Of a DNA stretch of 64,000 nucleotides, positions 45,501-57,800 are shown piece by piece (the stretch's first letter is position 1; each line of letters begins with the position of its first letter). Position numbers and translations under genes: made by a program. The stretch comes from Branchiostoma lanceolatum (Eukaryota; Chordata; Leptocardii; Amphioxiformes; Branchiostomatidae), in the NCBI RefSeq assembly GCF_035083965.1, contig NC_089726.1, positions 16,001,501 to 16,065,500 on the forward strand, written 5' to 3'. The notes beneath the pieces are model-generated. The model did not search any database. It was given only the letters and a program-made list of their open reading frames with translations, and was not told the origin of the DNA.

Positions 45501-47766
45501 ATGATGGTTGATATAACTTCAAATTTGGGTTCTTTGAGATGTCCGGACAATATCAAATCTTTATCATTTGTGCATATGAATGTAAATATCATTGTTGCAG
45601 GTAGTAAACTCGATGAGATTTCGGTCCTTGTTTCTGATTATAATCTCGACATAGTTACCATTACTGAATCCTGGCTTGGAGATTCCATCGCATCAGAAGA
45701 TATTTCCCTGCATAGTTTTCAACCACTCTTCCATCGTGACCGAAATCGTCAGGGCGGAAGGGTTCTCATTTATGATGTATCTAACTCCATTCCTTGTAGA
45801 AGACGAAACGATCTTTAAGTTATGTCTTTTGAATCTATATGGCTAGAACTCCAGCTTGGTGTCTGTAAAATGTTGTTCTCAGCTTATTACCGACCACCTG
45901 TTCAAGATGTTTGCATAGTTAACTAGAGTTCCACGACCTCATACCTTCGCCAAATTATTTTAACCTTTATTTTAACCTGACGTATTAGGAGTGTTTCTCA
46001 TCAATTATGAATCATACCAGTTGATTGTCTTAAAATTTTACATGTCCAAAGTATGAGCTAAAAAAATTATGAGCTTAACAAAGAAGGTTATGCTAATATT
46101 TATCATCAACTTTGCAAATGAGGCCCTTATTAGCATAATTTGATTCAACGATGTTCACATTCACATAACTTTCCGATGCCACAAAAAGTATTAAATGTAT
46201 GAAATTGCCGTCATTTGTCGGTGTGAAATTATAGAAGTTACTCATTAAGTATGCAAATTAGGCCCACATTTGCATATTTTCTATGTTTCAACATTCCTCT
46301 CTTCCTCAGTTACAATTTGAATGGTCATATCATGGAACGAAGCGGATTTTTAAAGTTGCCTTATAATCATGCAAATTAGAATCTGATTTGCATAATTATC
46401 ATCCAATCATACTAAGCATCACACAAGCTATCTACATACCATAAATCATGACCATCCATCAAGGCTATCTTGTTATAGCATTTTCTCTTTAATCATTCTA
46501 ATGAGGTCTTCATTTGCATAGTTCATATCAATCAATATTTCTCTCTTCCTCAGTTACATATGTCACATGAGTCCTATCATGGAATTTGACGGATGTATAA
46601 ACTTTCCTAATTAATTATGCAAATTAGATGCTGATTTGCATAAGAAGTGTCTAATCATGTACATCATCACTCAAGCTATCTACTTACCAACAATCATTAA
46701 CATCCATCAAGCCCTTCTTGAGTTATTCCCTTTCAAAGTCAGACGCAAAACCTGCTCCTGCAGTTCCAAAAAAACCAAAACCCAAACCACTTACTCTCTG
46801 TCTAAAGATCTATCTACCACTCAAAAATCAGTTCCATAGCATGTCCAGAACACGAGATATCAAAACAGGAAGTTCCGCTGCAGTACCGTAAGAAGCCGCT
46901 AGGGGGCCCAAAATCTAATCGTTTCCAGGAATCATTAAAACCTACCAACATACCAAATACCAAAACAATCCATCCAGGCATTCTCGAGTTATGCTGGTCC
47001 ACTCCAGACAAACAAACACACACACACACAAACGCTATCCTCTGCATAACCTTCTCGGCGAAGGTAATGACTTCACTGATCAATTTATCGACTCTGTCAT
47101 CATGGTGCACTTTGCGCGCGCCGATGCTATTGTCGTCACAGGTGACTGTAATGCTAAACACAATAACTGGTGTCACCTGAACCCTGTTAATTATGCTGCT
47201 GTAAAACTCCACCAAGCGTCAAAATTCCTTAACCTTCAACAAATTATTACTGAACCTAGATATTACATTTCACAGTCTCCTTCTGTAATTAACCTAATAT
47301 TTACTGACTCTCCTAGTTTCTTCTCTAAAACATGCGTTTTATCTCCTTTGTCCAAATGCCATCACTCGCCTATCATTAATTGACTGTATGAAATTCGATA
47401 TCTCCGTTCCAAAACCGTATTCTCGAACAGTCTGGGACTGCAAAAATATCGATTATGATACCCTTTCAGTTTCTCTGGTAGATCTCAGATGGTTTGAAAT
47501 ATACAGATGCGGAAAGGATGATGATTGTTGTATTAAACTTGTTGAGTTTATACTCGATGTGAAATATCGCTGTATTCCACATAAAACTGTAATTGTCAAA
47601 CCTAAAGACAAACATTGGATGTCTTATAACATGTCTTAAAAAAATTAATGCGTTTGCGTGATAAGTTTCATAGAAGAGCAAAATTTTTAAACTCTTCCCT
47701 TGATTGGCAGTCCTATCGTAAAATTCGTAACAAACTAGAAAGGCAACATTTGCGAGAAAATACAGC
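45501..47766 (+). pseudogene. LINE ORF2 remnant: endonuclease and linker, interrupted
   Basis: The apurinic-type endonuclease domain of a non-LTR retrotransposon. The first part (45501-45924) contains ITESWLGDSI and DRNRQGGRVLIY. After an insertion at 45925-47070 it resumes with VVTGDCNAKHNNW and SPLSKCHHSPI, the catalytic C-terminal motifs. A basic linker follows (LDWQSYRKIRNKLER), where the next transposon begins. There are in-frame stops at 45816 and 47381 and at least one frameshift. The reverse transcriptase part is absent here. Clade not assigned. Confidence 0.8.
45924..47070 (-). repeat. Most complete copy of the dispersed repeat family, inserted in the LINE
   Basis: About 1.15 kb between LINE halves. 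It starts CTAGAGTTCCACGACCTCAT then ACCTTCGCC and ends with the complement of ACCTTCGCCGAGAAGG, so the inner ends are a short inverted repeat. The two AT-rich halves carry repeated GCAAATTAG and ATTTGCATAA blocks; the right part has GCCGCTAGGGGGCCCAAAAT and an (AC)n tract. It defines the family seen in fragments at 3092, 5870, 25120, 29675 and 33722. Confidence 0.7.
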
Positions 47767-48823
47767 ATGTTTAGCCATACTCCTCGCCATGCAAAAAATG
47801 GACTGTCCCAAAATAACAATGGACCATTCTAAAATGCTTCCACTAAAAATGGATCACCCCAGTCCAAAATTGAGTTTAAAAACAATTAGTCCCTCCATAC
47901 AGGAATGGAGTCTTCCAGTAGCACCTCAACACAATATGGACCAGTCCAAAACCATATCCACATAAACAAATACACTACTGCTAACAAATGAACTTTTTCA
48001 TAGTCACTCCAGCTCAAAATTGAAATGAATAATTAAAGAATCCTGCCCTTGCAAGAATGGGATATTCCGTGCCATCTCCATGTAAACTAGACCAGTCGAA
48101 AAATATCCGCTCAAAATTACACTCTTGCGCATAATCACATGCCAAATTTTGCATCATTTTGGTTTAAGACATAGGAACTGGAGATGTGTATCTTTGTTCA
48201 AAAAAGGGTGAACAAAGCCATGTAAGCACATGTCCTGCGCATTCCCATACCACATTTGGTATGAATACTACAAATGTAGCACACCTACGCCAGAAATGCA
48301 AGATAAATTAATTAACTCAATTGGCCAATCGGGTGGTCGCAAGACTCACAGCCAGGCCAGGTGCAATTGGGGTCACTGACCTTTAGGTCACAGCCAGGCC
48401 AGGTGCAATTGGGGTCACTGACCTTTAGGTCATATGAGGAAAATACCCAATGTTTTCCTCAAAATACCCTGCAAAATCGTATTTTGAAGTAATGTTTACC
48501 AAAAGTGCGAATGGGGTTCTCTAAATATTTGTTCAACGTACCCCCATAGCAAATTTCAGGTCATTTGGATGTATTTCCAGAGCACAGGAGGCCAAAATGT
48601 ATGTTTTTTGTCAGAAAAACCTCAAGAAAAATCACTTTCAAGGTCAATATCGAAAAAATTTAAAAAAAAAAGTCCGGTGGTATTTGCCTACACTACCTTT
48701 GTACCAAATTTCAAGTCATTTGGTCAAAAAATGACAGAGATGAATCGATTTGAAGATTTGACAGGAAAAGAAGAAACATGAGTAAAAACAATATGTTGAG
48801 CCATACTAGGTATGGCTAAACAT
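47767..48823. mobile_element. DNA transposon-like element, copy 2 (inverted relative to copy 1)
   Basis: Reverse complement of 10833-14451 without the nested 2.3 kb element. Ends ATGTTTAGCCATAC (47767-47780) and GTATGGCTAAACAT (48810-48823). It contains a 42-bp direct tandem duplication, 48346-48387 and 48388-48429, not present in copy 1. It truncates the LINE on its left and lies 60 bp from the satellite on its right. Confidence 0.7.
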
Positions 48824-48884
48824 AATTAACTAATAAATTCTGGCTCAGGCCATGTCGGACCCCTAATTTATCAATGATATATTA

Positions 48885-51800
48885 TAAGTCGAAGGTACTT
48901 GTTTTTACTTTGCGGCATAGATTGCGGTCTAGATTGGCGACCATAGTACTCAGGTCTAAAATCGCTAGGATGCCGAAACTTTCCTGTCCTATCCTGTCAG
49001 ACATAAACAAGCTTTCATCTCTTATGCTTTGTATATCAGTTCGGATCGATCGAAGGTAATTTTCTAATTTGCGGCCTCGATTGCGGCCTCGATTGCGGCC
49101 TCGATTGCGGCCTCGATTGCGGCCTCGATTGCGGCCTCGATTGCTAAATGTATGCCGAAGGTATAGATCAAAGGTACTTTTTTTTTACTTTGCGGCATAG
49201 ATTGCGGTCTAGATTGGCGACCGTAGTACTCAGGTCTAAAATCGCTAGGATGCCGAAACTTTCCTGTCTTATCCTGTCAGACATGAACAAGCTTTCATCT
49301 CTAATGCTTTGTATATCAGGTGGGATCGACCGAAGGTAATTTTCTAATTTGCGGCCTCGATTGCGGCCTCGATTGCGGCCTCGATTGCGGCCTCGATTGC
49401 GGCCTCGATTGCGGCCTCGATTGCTAAATGTATGCCGAAGGTATAGATCGAAGGTACTTTTTTTTTACTTTGCGGCATAGATTGCGGTCTAGATTGGCGA
49501 CCGTAGTACTCAGGTCTAAAAGGCGTGTAAGTCCGACAATCGCTAGGATGCCGAAACTTTCCTGTCTTATCCTGTCAGACATGAACAAGCTTTCATCTCA
49601 AATGCTTTGTATATCAGGTGGGATCGATCGAAGGTACTTTTTTACTTTGCGGCCTCGATTGCGGCCTCGATTGCTAAATGTATGCCGAAGGTATAGATCG
49701 AAGGTACTTTTTTTTTACTTTGCGGCATAGATTGCGGTCTAGATTGGCGACCGTAGTACTCAGGTCTAAAATCGCTAGGATGCCGAAACTTTCCTGTCCT
49801 ATCCTGTCAGACATAAAGAAGCTTTCATCTCTAATGCTTTGTATATCAGTTCGGATCGATCGAAGGTAATTTTCTAATTTGCGGCCTCGATTGCGGCCTC
49901 GATTGCGGCCTCGATTGCGGCCTCGATTGCGGCCTCGATTGCTAAATGTATGCCGAAGGTATAGATCGAAGGTACTTTTTTTTTTACTTTGCGGCATAGA
50001 TTGCGGTCTAGATTGGCGACCGTAGTACTCAGGTCTAAAATCGCTAGGATGCCGAAACTTTCCTGTCTTTTCCTGTCAGACATGAACAAGCTTTCATCTC
50101 TAATGCTTTGTATATCAGGTGGGATCGATCGAAGGTAATTTTCTAATTTGCGGCCTCGATTGCGGCCTCGATTGCGGCCTCGATTGCGGCCTCGATTGCG
50201 GCCTCGATTGCTAAATGTATGCCGAAGGTATAGATCGAAGGTACTTTTTTTTTTACTTTGCGGCATAGATTGCGGTCTAGATTGGCGACCGTAGTACTCA
50301 GGTCTAAAATCGCTAGGATGCCGAAACTTTCCTGTCCTATCCTGTCAGACATAAACAAGCTTTCATCTCTAATGCTTTGTATATCAGTTCGGATCGATCG
50401 AAGGTAATTTTCTAATTTGCGGCCTCGATTGCGGCCTCGATTGCGGCCTCGATTGCGGCCTCGATTGCTAAATGTATGCCGAAGGTATAGATCGAAGGTA
50501 CTTTTTTTTTTACTTTGCGGCATAGATTGCGGTCTAGATTGGCGACCGTAGTACTCAGGTCTAAAATCGCTAGGATGCCGAAACTTTCCTATCTTATCCT
50601 GTCAGACATGAACAAGCTTTCATCTCTAATGCTTTGTATATCAGGTGGGATCGACCGAAGGTAATTTTCTAATTTGCGGCCTCGATTGCGGCCTCGATTG
50701 CTAAATGTATGCCGAAGGTATAGATCGAAGGTACTTTTTTTTTTACTTTGCGGCATAGATTGCGGTCTAGATTGGCGACCGTAGTACTCAGGTCTAAAAG
50801 GCGTGTAAGTCCGACAATCGCTAGGATGCCGAAACTTTCCTGTCTTATCCTGTCAGACATGAACAAGCTTTCATCTCAAATGCTTTGTATATCAGGTGGG
50901 ATCGATCGAAGGTACATTTTTTTACTTTGTGGCCTCGATTGCGGCCTCGATTGCTAAATATATGCCGAATATATAGATCGATGGTACTTTTTTTTTTTAC
51001 TTTGCGGCATAGATTGCGGTCTAGATTGGCGACCGTAGTACTCAGGTCTAAAAGGCGTGTAAGTCCGACAATCGCTAGGATGCCGAAACTTTCCTGTCTT
51101 ATCCTGTCAGACATGAACAAGCTTTCATCTCAAATGCTTTGTATATCAGGTGGGATCGATCGAAGGTACTTTTCTAATTTCCGGCCTCGATTGCGGCCTC
51201 GATTGCTAAATGTATGCCGAAGGTATAGATCAAAGGTACTTTTTTTTAACTTTGCGGCATAGATTGCGGTCTAGATTGGCGACCGTAGTACTCGGGTCTA
51301 AAAGGCGTGTAAGTCCGACAATCGCTAGGATGCCGAAACTTTCCTGTCTTATCCTGTCAGACATGAACAAGCTTTCATCTCTAAAGCTTTGTATATCAGG
51401 TGGGATCGATCGAAGGTACTTTTCTAATTTGCGGCCTCGATTGCGGCCTCGATTGTGGCCTCGATTGCTAAATGTATGCCGAAGGTATAGATCAAAGGTA
51501 CTTTTTTTTTTACTTTGCGGCATAGATTGCGGTCTAGATTGGCGACCGTAGTACACAGGTCTAAAATCGCTAGGATGCCGAAACTTTCCTGTCTTATCCT
51601 GTCAGACATGAACAAGCTGTCATCTCTAATGCTTTGTATATCAGGTGGGATCGATCGAAGGTAATTTTCTTATTTGCGGCCTCGATTGCGGCCTCGATTG
51701 CGGCCTCGATTGCTAAATGTATGCCGAATGTATAGATCGATGGTACTTTTTTTTTACTTTGCGGCATAGATTGCGGTCCAGATTGGCGACCGTAGGACTC

Positions 51801-54800
51801 AGGTCTAAAAGGCGTGTAAGTCCGACAATCGCTAGGATGCCGAAACTTTCCTGTCTTATCCTGTCAGACATGAACAAGCTTTCATCTCAAATGCTTTGTA
51901 TATCAGGTGGGATCGATCGAAGGTACTTTTCTAATTTCCGGCCTCGATTGCGGCCTCGATTGCTAAATGTATGCCGAAGGTATAGGTCAAAGGTACTTTT
52001 TTTTTTACTTTGCGGCATAGATTGCGGTCTAGATTGGCGACCGTAGTACTCAGGTCTAAAAGGCGTGTAAGTCCGACAATCGCTAGGATGCCGAAATTTT
52101 CCTGTCTTATCCTGTCAGACATGAACAAGCTTTCATCTCAAATGCTTTGTATATCAGGTGGGATCGATCGAAGGTACTTTTCTAATTTCCGGCCTCGATT
52201 GCGGCCTCGATTGCTAAATGTATGCCGAAGGTATAGATCAAAGGTACTTTTTTTTTTACTTCGCGGCATAGATTGCGGTCTAGATTGGCGACCGTAGTAC
52301 TCAGGTCTAAAAGGCGTGTAAGTCCGACAATCGCTAGGATGCCGAAACTTTCCTGTCTTATCCTGTCAGACATGAACAAGCTTTCATCTCAAATGCTTTG
52401 TATATCAGGTGGGATCGATCGAAGGTAATTTTTTACTTTGCGGCCTCGATTGCGGCCTCGATTGCTAAATGTATGCCGAAGGTATAGATCGAAGGTACTT
52501 TCTTTTAAACTTCGCGGCATAGATTGCGGTCTAGATTGGCGACCGTAGTACTCAGGTCTAAAATCGCTAGGATGCCGAAACTTTCCTGTCTTATCCTGTC
52601 AGACATGAACAAGCTTTCATCTCAAATGCTTTGTATATCAGGTGGGATCGATCGAAGGTACTTTTCTAATTTCCGGCCTCGATTGCGGCCTCGATTGCTA
52701 AATGTATGCCGAAGGTATAGATCAAAGGTACTTTTTTTTTTACTTTGCGGCATAGATTGCGGTCTAGATTGGCGACCGTAGTACTCGGGTCTAAAAGGCG
52801 TGTAAGTCCGACAATCGCTAGGATGCCGAAATTTTCCTGTCTTATCCTGTCAGACATGAACAAGCTTTCATCTCAAATGCTTTGTATATCAGGTGGGATC
52901 GATCGAAGGTACTTTTCTAATTTCCGGCATAGATTGCGGTCCAGATTGGCGACCGTAGGACTCAGGTCTAAAAGGCGTGTAAGTCCGACAATCGCTAGGA
53001 TGCCGAAACTTTCCTGTCTTATCCTGTCAGACATGAACAAGCTTTCATCTCAAATGCTTTGTATATCAGGTGGGATCGATCGAAGGTACTTTTCTAATTT
53101 CCGGCCTCGATTGCGGCCTCGATTGCTAAATGTATGCCGAAGGTATAGATCAAAGGTACTTTTTTTTTTACTTTGCGGCATAGATTGCGGTCTACATTGG
53201 CGACCGTAGTACTCAGGTCTAAAAGGCGTGTAAGTCCGACAATCGCTAGGATGCCGAAATTTTCCTGTCTTATCCTGTCAGACATGAACAAGCTTTCATC
53301 TCAAATGCTTTGTATATCAGGTGGGATCGATCGAAGGTACTTTTTTACTTTGTGGCCTCGATTGCGGCCTCGATTGCTAAATGTATGCCGAAGGTATTGA
53401 TCAAAGGTACTTTTTTTTTTACTTTGCGGCATAGATTGCGGTCTAGATTGGCGACCGTAGTACTCAGGTCTAAAAGGCGTGTAAGTCCGACAATCGCTAG
53501 GATGCCGAAACTTTCCTGTCTTATCCTGTCAGACATGAACAAGCTTTCATCTCAAATGCTTTGTATATCAGGTGGGATCGATCGAAGGTACTTTTTTACT
53601 TTGCGGCCTCGATTGCGGCCTCGATTGCTAAATGTATGCCGAAGGTATAGATCGAAGGTACTTTTTTTTTTACCTCGCGGCATAGATTGCGGTCTAGATT
53701 GGCGACCGTAGTACTCAGGTCTAAAATCGCTAGGATGCCGAAACTTTCCTGTCTTATCCTGTCAGACATGAACAAGCTTTCATCTCTAATGCTTTGTATA
53801 TCAGGTGGGATCGATCGAAGGTACTTTTTTACTTTGCGGCCTCGATTGCGGCCTCGATTGCTAAATATATGCCGAATATATAGATCGATGGTACTTTTTT
53901 TTTTACTTTGCGGCATAGATTGCGGTCTAGATTGGCGACCGTAGTACTCAGGTCTAAAAGGCGTGTAAGTCCGACAATCGCTAGGATGCCGAAACTTTCC
54001 TGTCTTATCCTGTCAGACATGAACAAGCTTTCATCTCAAATGCTTTGTATATCAGGTGGGATCGATCGAAGGTACTTTTCTAATTTCCGGCCTCGATTGC
54101 GGCCTCGATTGCTAAATGTATGCCGAAGGTATTGATCAAAGTTACTTTTTTTAACTTTGCGGCATAGATTGCGGTCTAGATTGGCGACCGTAGTACTCGG
54201 GTCTAAAAGGCGTGTAAGTCCAACAATCGCTAGGATGCCGAAACTTTCCTGTCTTATCCTGTCAGACATGAACAAGCTTTCATCTCTAAAGCTTTGTATA
54301 TCAGGTGGGATCGATCGAAGGTAATTTTCTAATTTGCGGCCTCGATTGCGGCCTCGATTGCGGCCTCGATTGCTAAATGTATGCCGAAGGTATAGATCGA
54401 AGGTACTTTTTTTTTTACTTTGCGGCATAGATTGCGATCTAGATTGGCGACCGTAGTACTCAGGTCTAAAATCGCTAGGATGCCGAAACTTTCCTGTCTT
54501 ATCCTGTCAGACATGAACAAGCTTTCATCTCAAATGCTTTGTATATCAGATGGGATCGATCGAAGGTCATTTTCTTATTTGCGGCCTCGATTGCGGCCTC
54601 GATTGCGGCCTCGATTGCTAAATGTATGCCGAATGTATAGATCGATGGTACTTTTTTTTACTTTGCGGCATAGATTGCGGTCCAGATTGGCGACCGTAGG
54701 ACTCAGGTCTAAAAGGCGTGTAAGTCCGACAATCGCTAGGATGCCGAAATTTTCCTGTCTTATCCTGTCAGACATGAACAAGCTTTTATCTCAAATGCTT

Positions 54801-57800
54801 TGTATATCAGGTGGGATCGATCGAAGGTACTTTTCTAATTTCCGGCCTCGATTGCGGCCTCGATTGCTAAATGTATGCCGAAGGTATAGATCAAAGGTAC
54901 TTTTTTTTTTACTTTGCGGCATATATTGCGTTCTAGATTGGCGACCGTAGTATTCAGGTCTAAAAGGCGTGTAAGTCCGACAATCGCTAGGATGCCGAAA
55001 TTTTCCTGTCTTATCCTGTCAGACATGAACAAGCTTTCATCTCAAATGCTTTGTATATCAGGTGGGATCGATCGAAGGTACTTTTTTACTTTGCGGCCTC
55101 GATTGCGGCCTCGATTGCTAAATGTATGCCGAAGGTATAGATCGAAGGTCCTTTTTTTTTACTTCGCGGCATAGATTGCGGTCTAGATTGGCGACCGTAG
55201 TACTCAGGTCTAAAATCGCTAGGATGCCGAAACTTTCCTGTCTTATCCTGTCAGACATGAACAAGCTTTCATCTCAAATGCTTTGTATATCAGGTGGGAT
55301 CGATCGAAGGTACTTTTTGACTTTGCGGCCTCGATTGCGGCCTCGATTGCTAAATGTATGCCGAATGTATAGATCGATGGTACTTTTTTTTTTTACTTTG
55401 CGGCATAGATTGCGGTCTAGATTGGCGACCGTAGTACTCAGGTCTAAAATCGCTAGGATGCCGAAACTTTCCTATCTTATCCTGTCAGACATGAACAAGC
55501 TTTCATCTCTAATGCTTTGTATATCAGGTGGGATCGATCGAAGGTACTTTTTTACTTTGCGGCCTCGATTGCGGCCTCGATTGCTAAATATATGCCGAAT
55601 ATATAGATCGATGGTACTTTTTTTTTTACTTTGCGGCATAGATTGCGGTCTAGATTGGCGACCGTAGTACTCAGGTCTAAAAGGCGTGTAAGTCCGACAA
55701 TCGCTAGGATGCCGAAACTTTCCTGTCTTATCCTGTCAGACATGAACAAGCTTTCATCTCAAATGCTTTGTATATCAGGTGGGATCGATCGAAGGTACTT
55801 TTCTAATTTCCGGCCTCGATTGCGGCCTCGATTGCTAAATGTATGCCGAAGGTATAGATCAAAGGTACTTTTTTTAACTTTGCGGCATAGATTGCGGTCT
55901 AGATTGGCGACCGTAGTACTCGGGTCTAAAAGGCGTGTAAGTCCGACAATCGCTAGGATGCCGAAACTTTGCTGTCTTATCCTGTCAGACATGAACAAGC
56001 TTTCATCTCTAAAGCTTTGTATATCAGGTGGGATCGATCGAAGGTAATTTTCTAATTTGCGGCGTCGATTGCGGCCTCGATTGCGGCCTCGATTGCTAAA
56101 TGTATGCCGAAGGTATAGATCGAAGGTACTTTTTTTTTACTTTGCGGCATAGATTGCGGTCTAGATTGGCGACCGTAGTACTCAGGTCTAAAATCGCTAG
56201 GATGCCGAAACTTTCCTGTCTTATCCTGTCAGACATGAACAAGCTTTCATCTCTAATGCTTTGTATATCAGGTGGGATCGATCGAAGGTAATTTTCTTAT
56301 TTGGGGCCTCGATTGCGGCCTCGATTGCGGCCTCGATTGCTAAATGTATGCCGAATGTATAGATCGATGGTACTTTTTTTTTACTTTGCGGCATAGATTG
56401 CGGTTCAGATTGGCAACCGTAGGACTCAGGTCTAAAAGGCGTGTAAGTCCGACAATCGCTAGGATGCCGAAACTTTCCTGTCTTATCCTGTCAGACATGA
56501 ACAAGCTTTCATCTCAAATGCTTTGTATATCAGGTGGGATCGATCGAAGGTACTTTTCTAATTTCCGGCCTCGATTGCGGCCTCGATTGCTAAATGTATG
56601 CCGAAGGTATAGATCAAAGGTACTTTTTTTTTTTACTTTGCGGCATAGATTGCGGTCTACATTGGCGACCGTAGTACTCAGGTCTAAAAGGCGTGTAAGT
56701 CCGACAATCGCTAGGATGCCGAAATTTTCCTGTCTTATCCTGTCAGACATGAACAAGCTTTCATCTCAAATGCTTTGTATATCAGGAGGGATCGATCGAA
56801 GGTACTTTTCTAATTTCCGGCCTCGATTGCGGCCTCGATTGCTAAATGTATGCCGAAGGTATAGATCAAAGGTACTTTTTTTTTTACTTTGCGGCATAGA
56901 TTGCGGTCTAGATTGGCGACCGTAGGACTCAGGTCTAAAAGGCGTGTAAGTCCGACAATCGCTGGGATGCCGAAACTTTCCTGTCTTATCCTGTCAGACA
57001 TGAACAAGCTTTCATCTCAAATGCTTTGTATATCAGGTGGGATCGATCGAAGGTACTTTTTTACTTTGCGGCCTCGATTGCGGCCTCGATTGCTAAATGT
57101 ATGCCGAAGGTATAGATCGAAGGTACTTTATTTTTACTTCGCAGCATAGATTGCGGTCTAGATTGGCGACCGTAGTACTCAGGTCTAAAATCGTCAGGAT
57201 GCCGAAACTTTCCTGTCTTATCCTGTCAGACATGAACAAGCTTTCATCTCTAATGCTTTGTATATCAGGTGGGATCGATCGAAGGTACTTTTTTACTTTG
57301 CGGCCTCGATTGCGGCCTCGATTGCTAAATATATGCAGAATATATAGATCGATGGTACTTTTTTTTTTTACTTTGCGGCATAGATTGCGGTCTAGATTGG
57401 CGACCGTAGTACTCAGGTCTAAAAGGCGTGTAAGTCCGACAATCGCTAGGATGCCGAAACTTTCCTGTCTTATCCTGTCAGACATGAACAAGCTTTCATC
57501 TCAAATGCTTTGTATATCAGGTGGGATCGATCGAAGGTACTTTTCTAATTTCCGGCCTCGATTGCGGCCTCGATTGCTAAATGTATGCCGAAGGTATAGA
57601 TCAAAGGTACTTTTTTTAACTTTGCGGCATAGATTGCGGTCTAGATTGGCGACCGTAGTACTCGGGTCTAAAAGGCGTGTAAGTCCAACAATCGCTAGGA
57701 TGCCGAAACTTTGCTGTCTTATCCTGTCAGACATGAACAAGCTTTCATCTCAAATGCTTTGTATATCAGGTGGGATCGATCGAAGGTACTTTTTTACTTT

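Noticed and set aside
49070..50470. Regular short repeats that could suggest a CRISPR array
   Set aside because: The 12-mers are directly adjacent without unique spacers and lie inside a eukaryotic satellite monomer. There are no cas-like genes.
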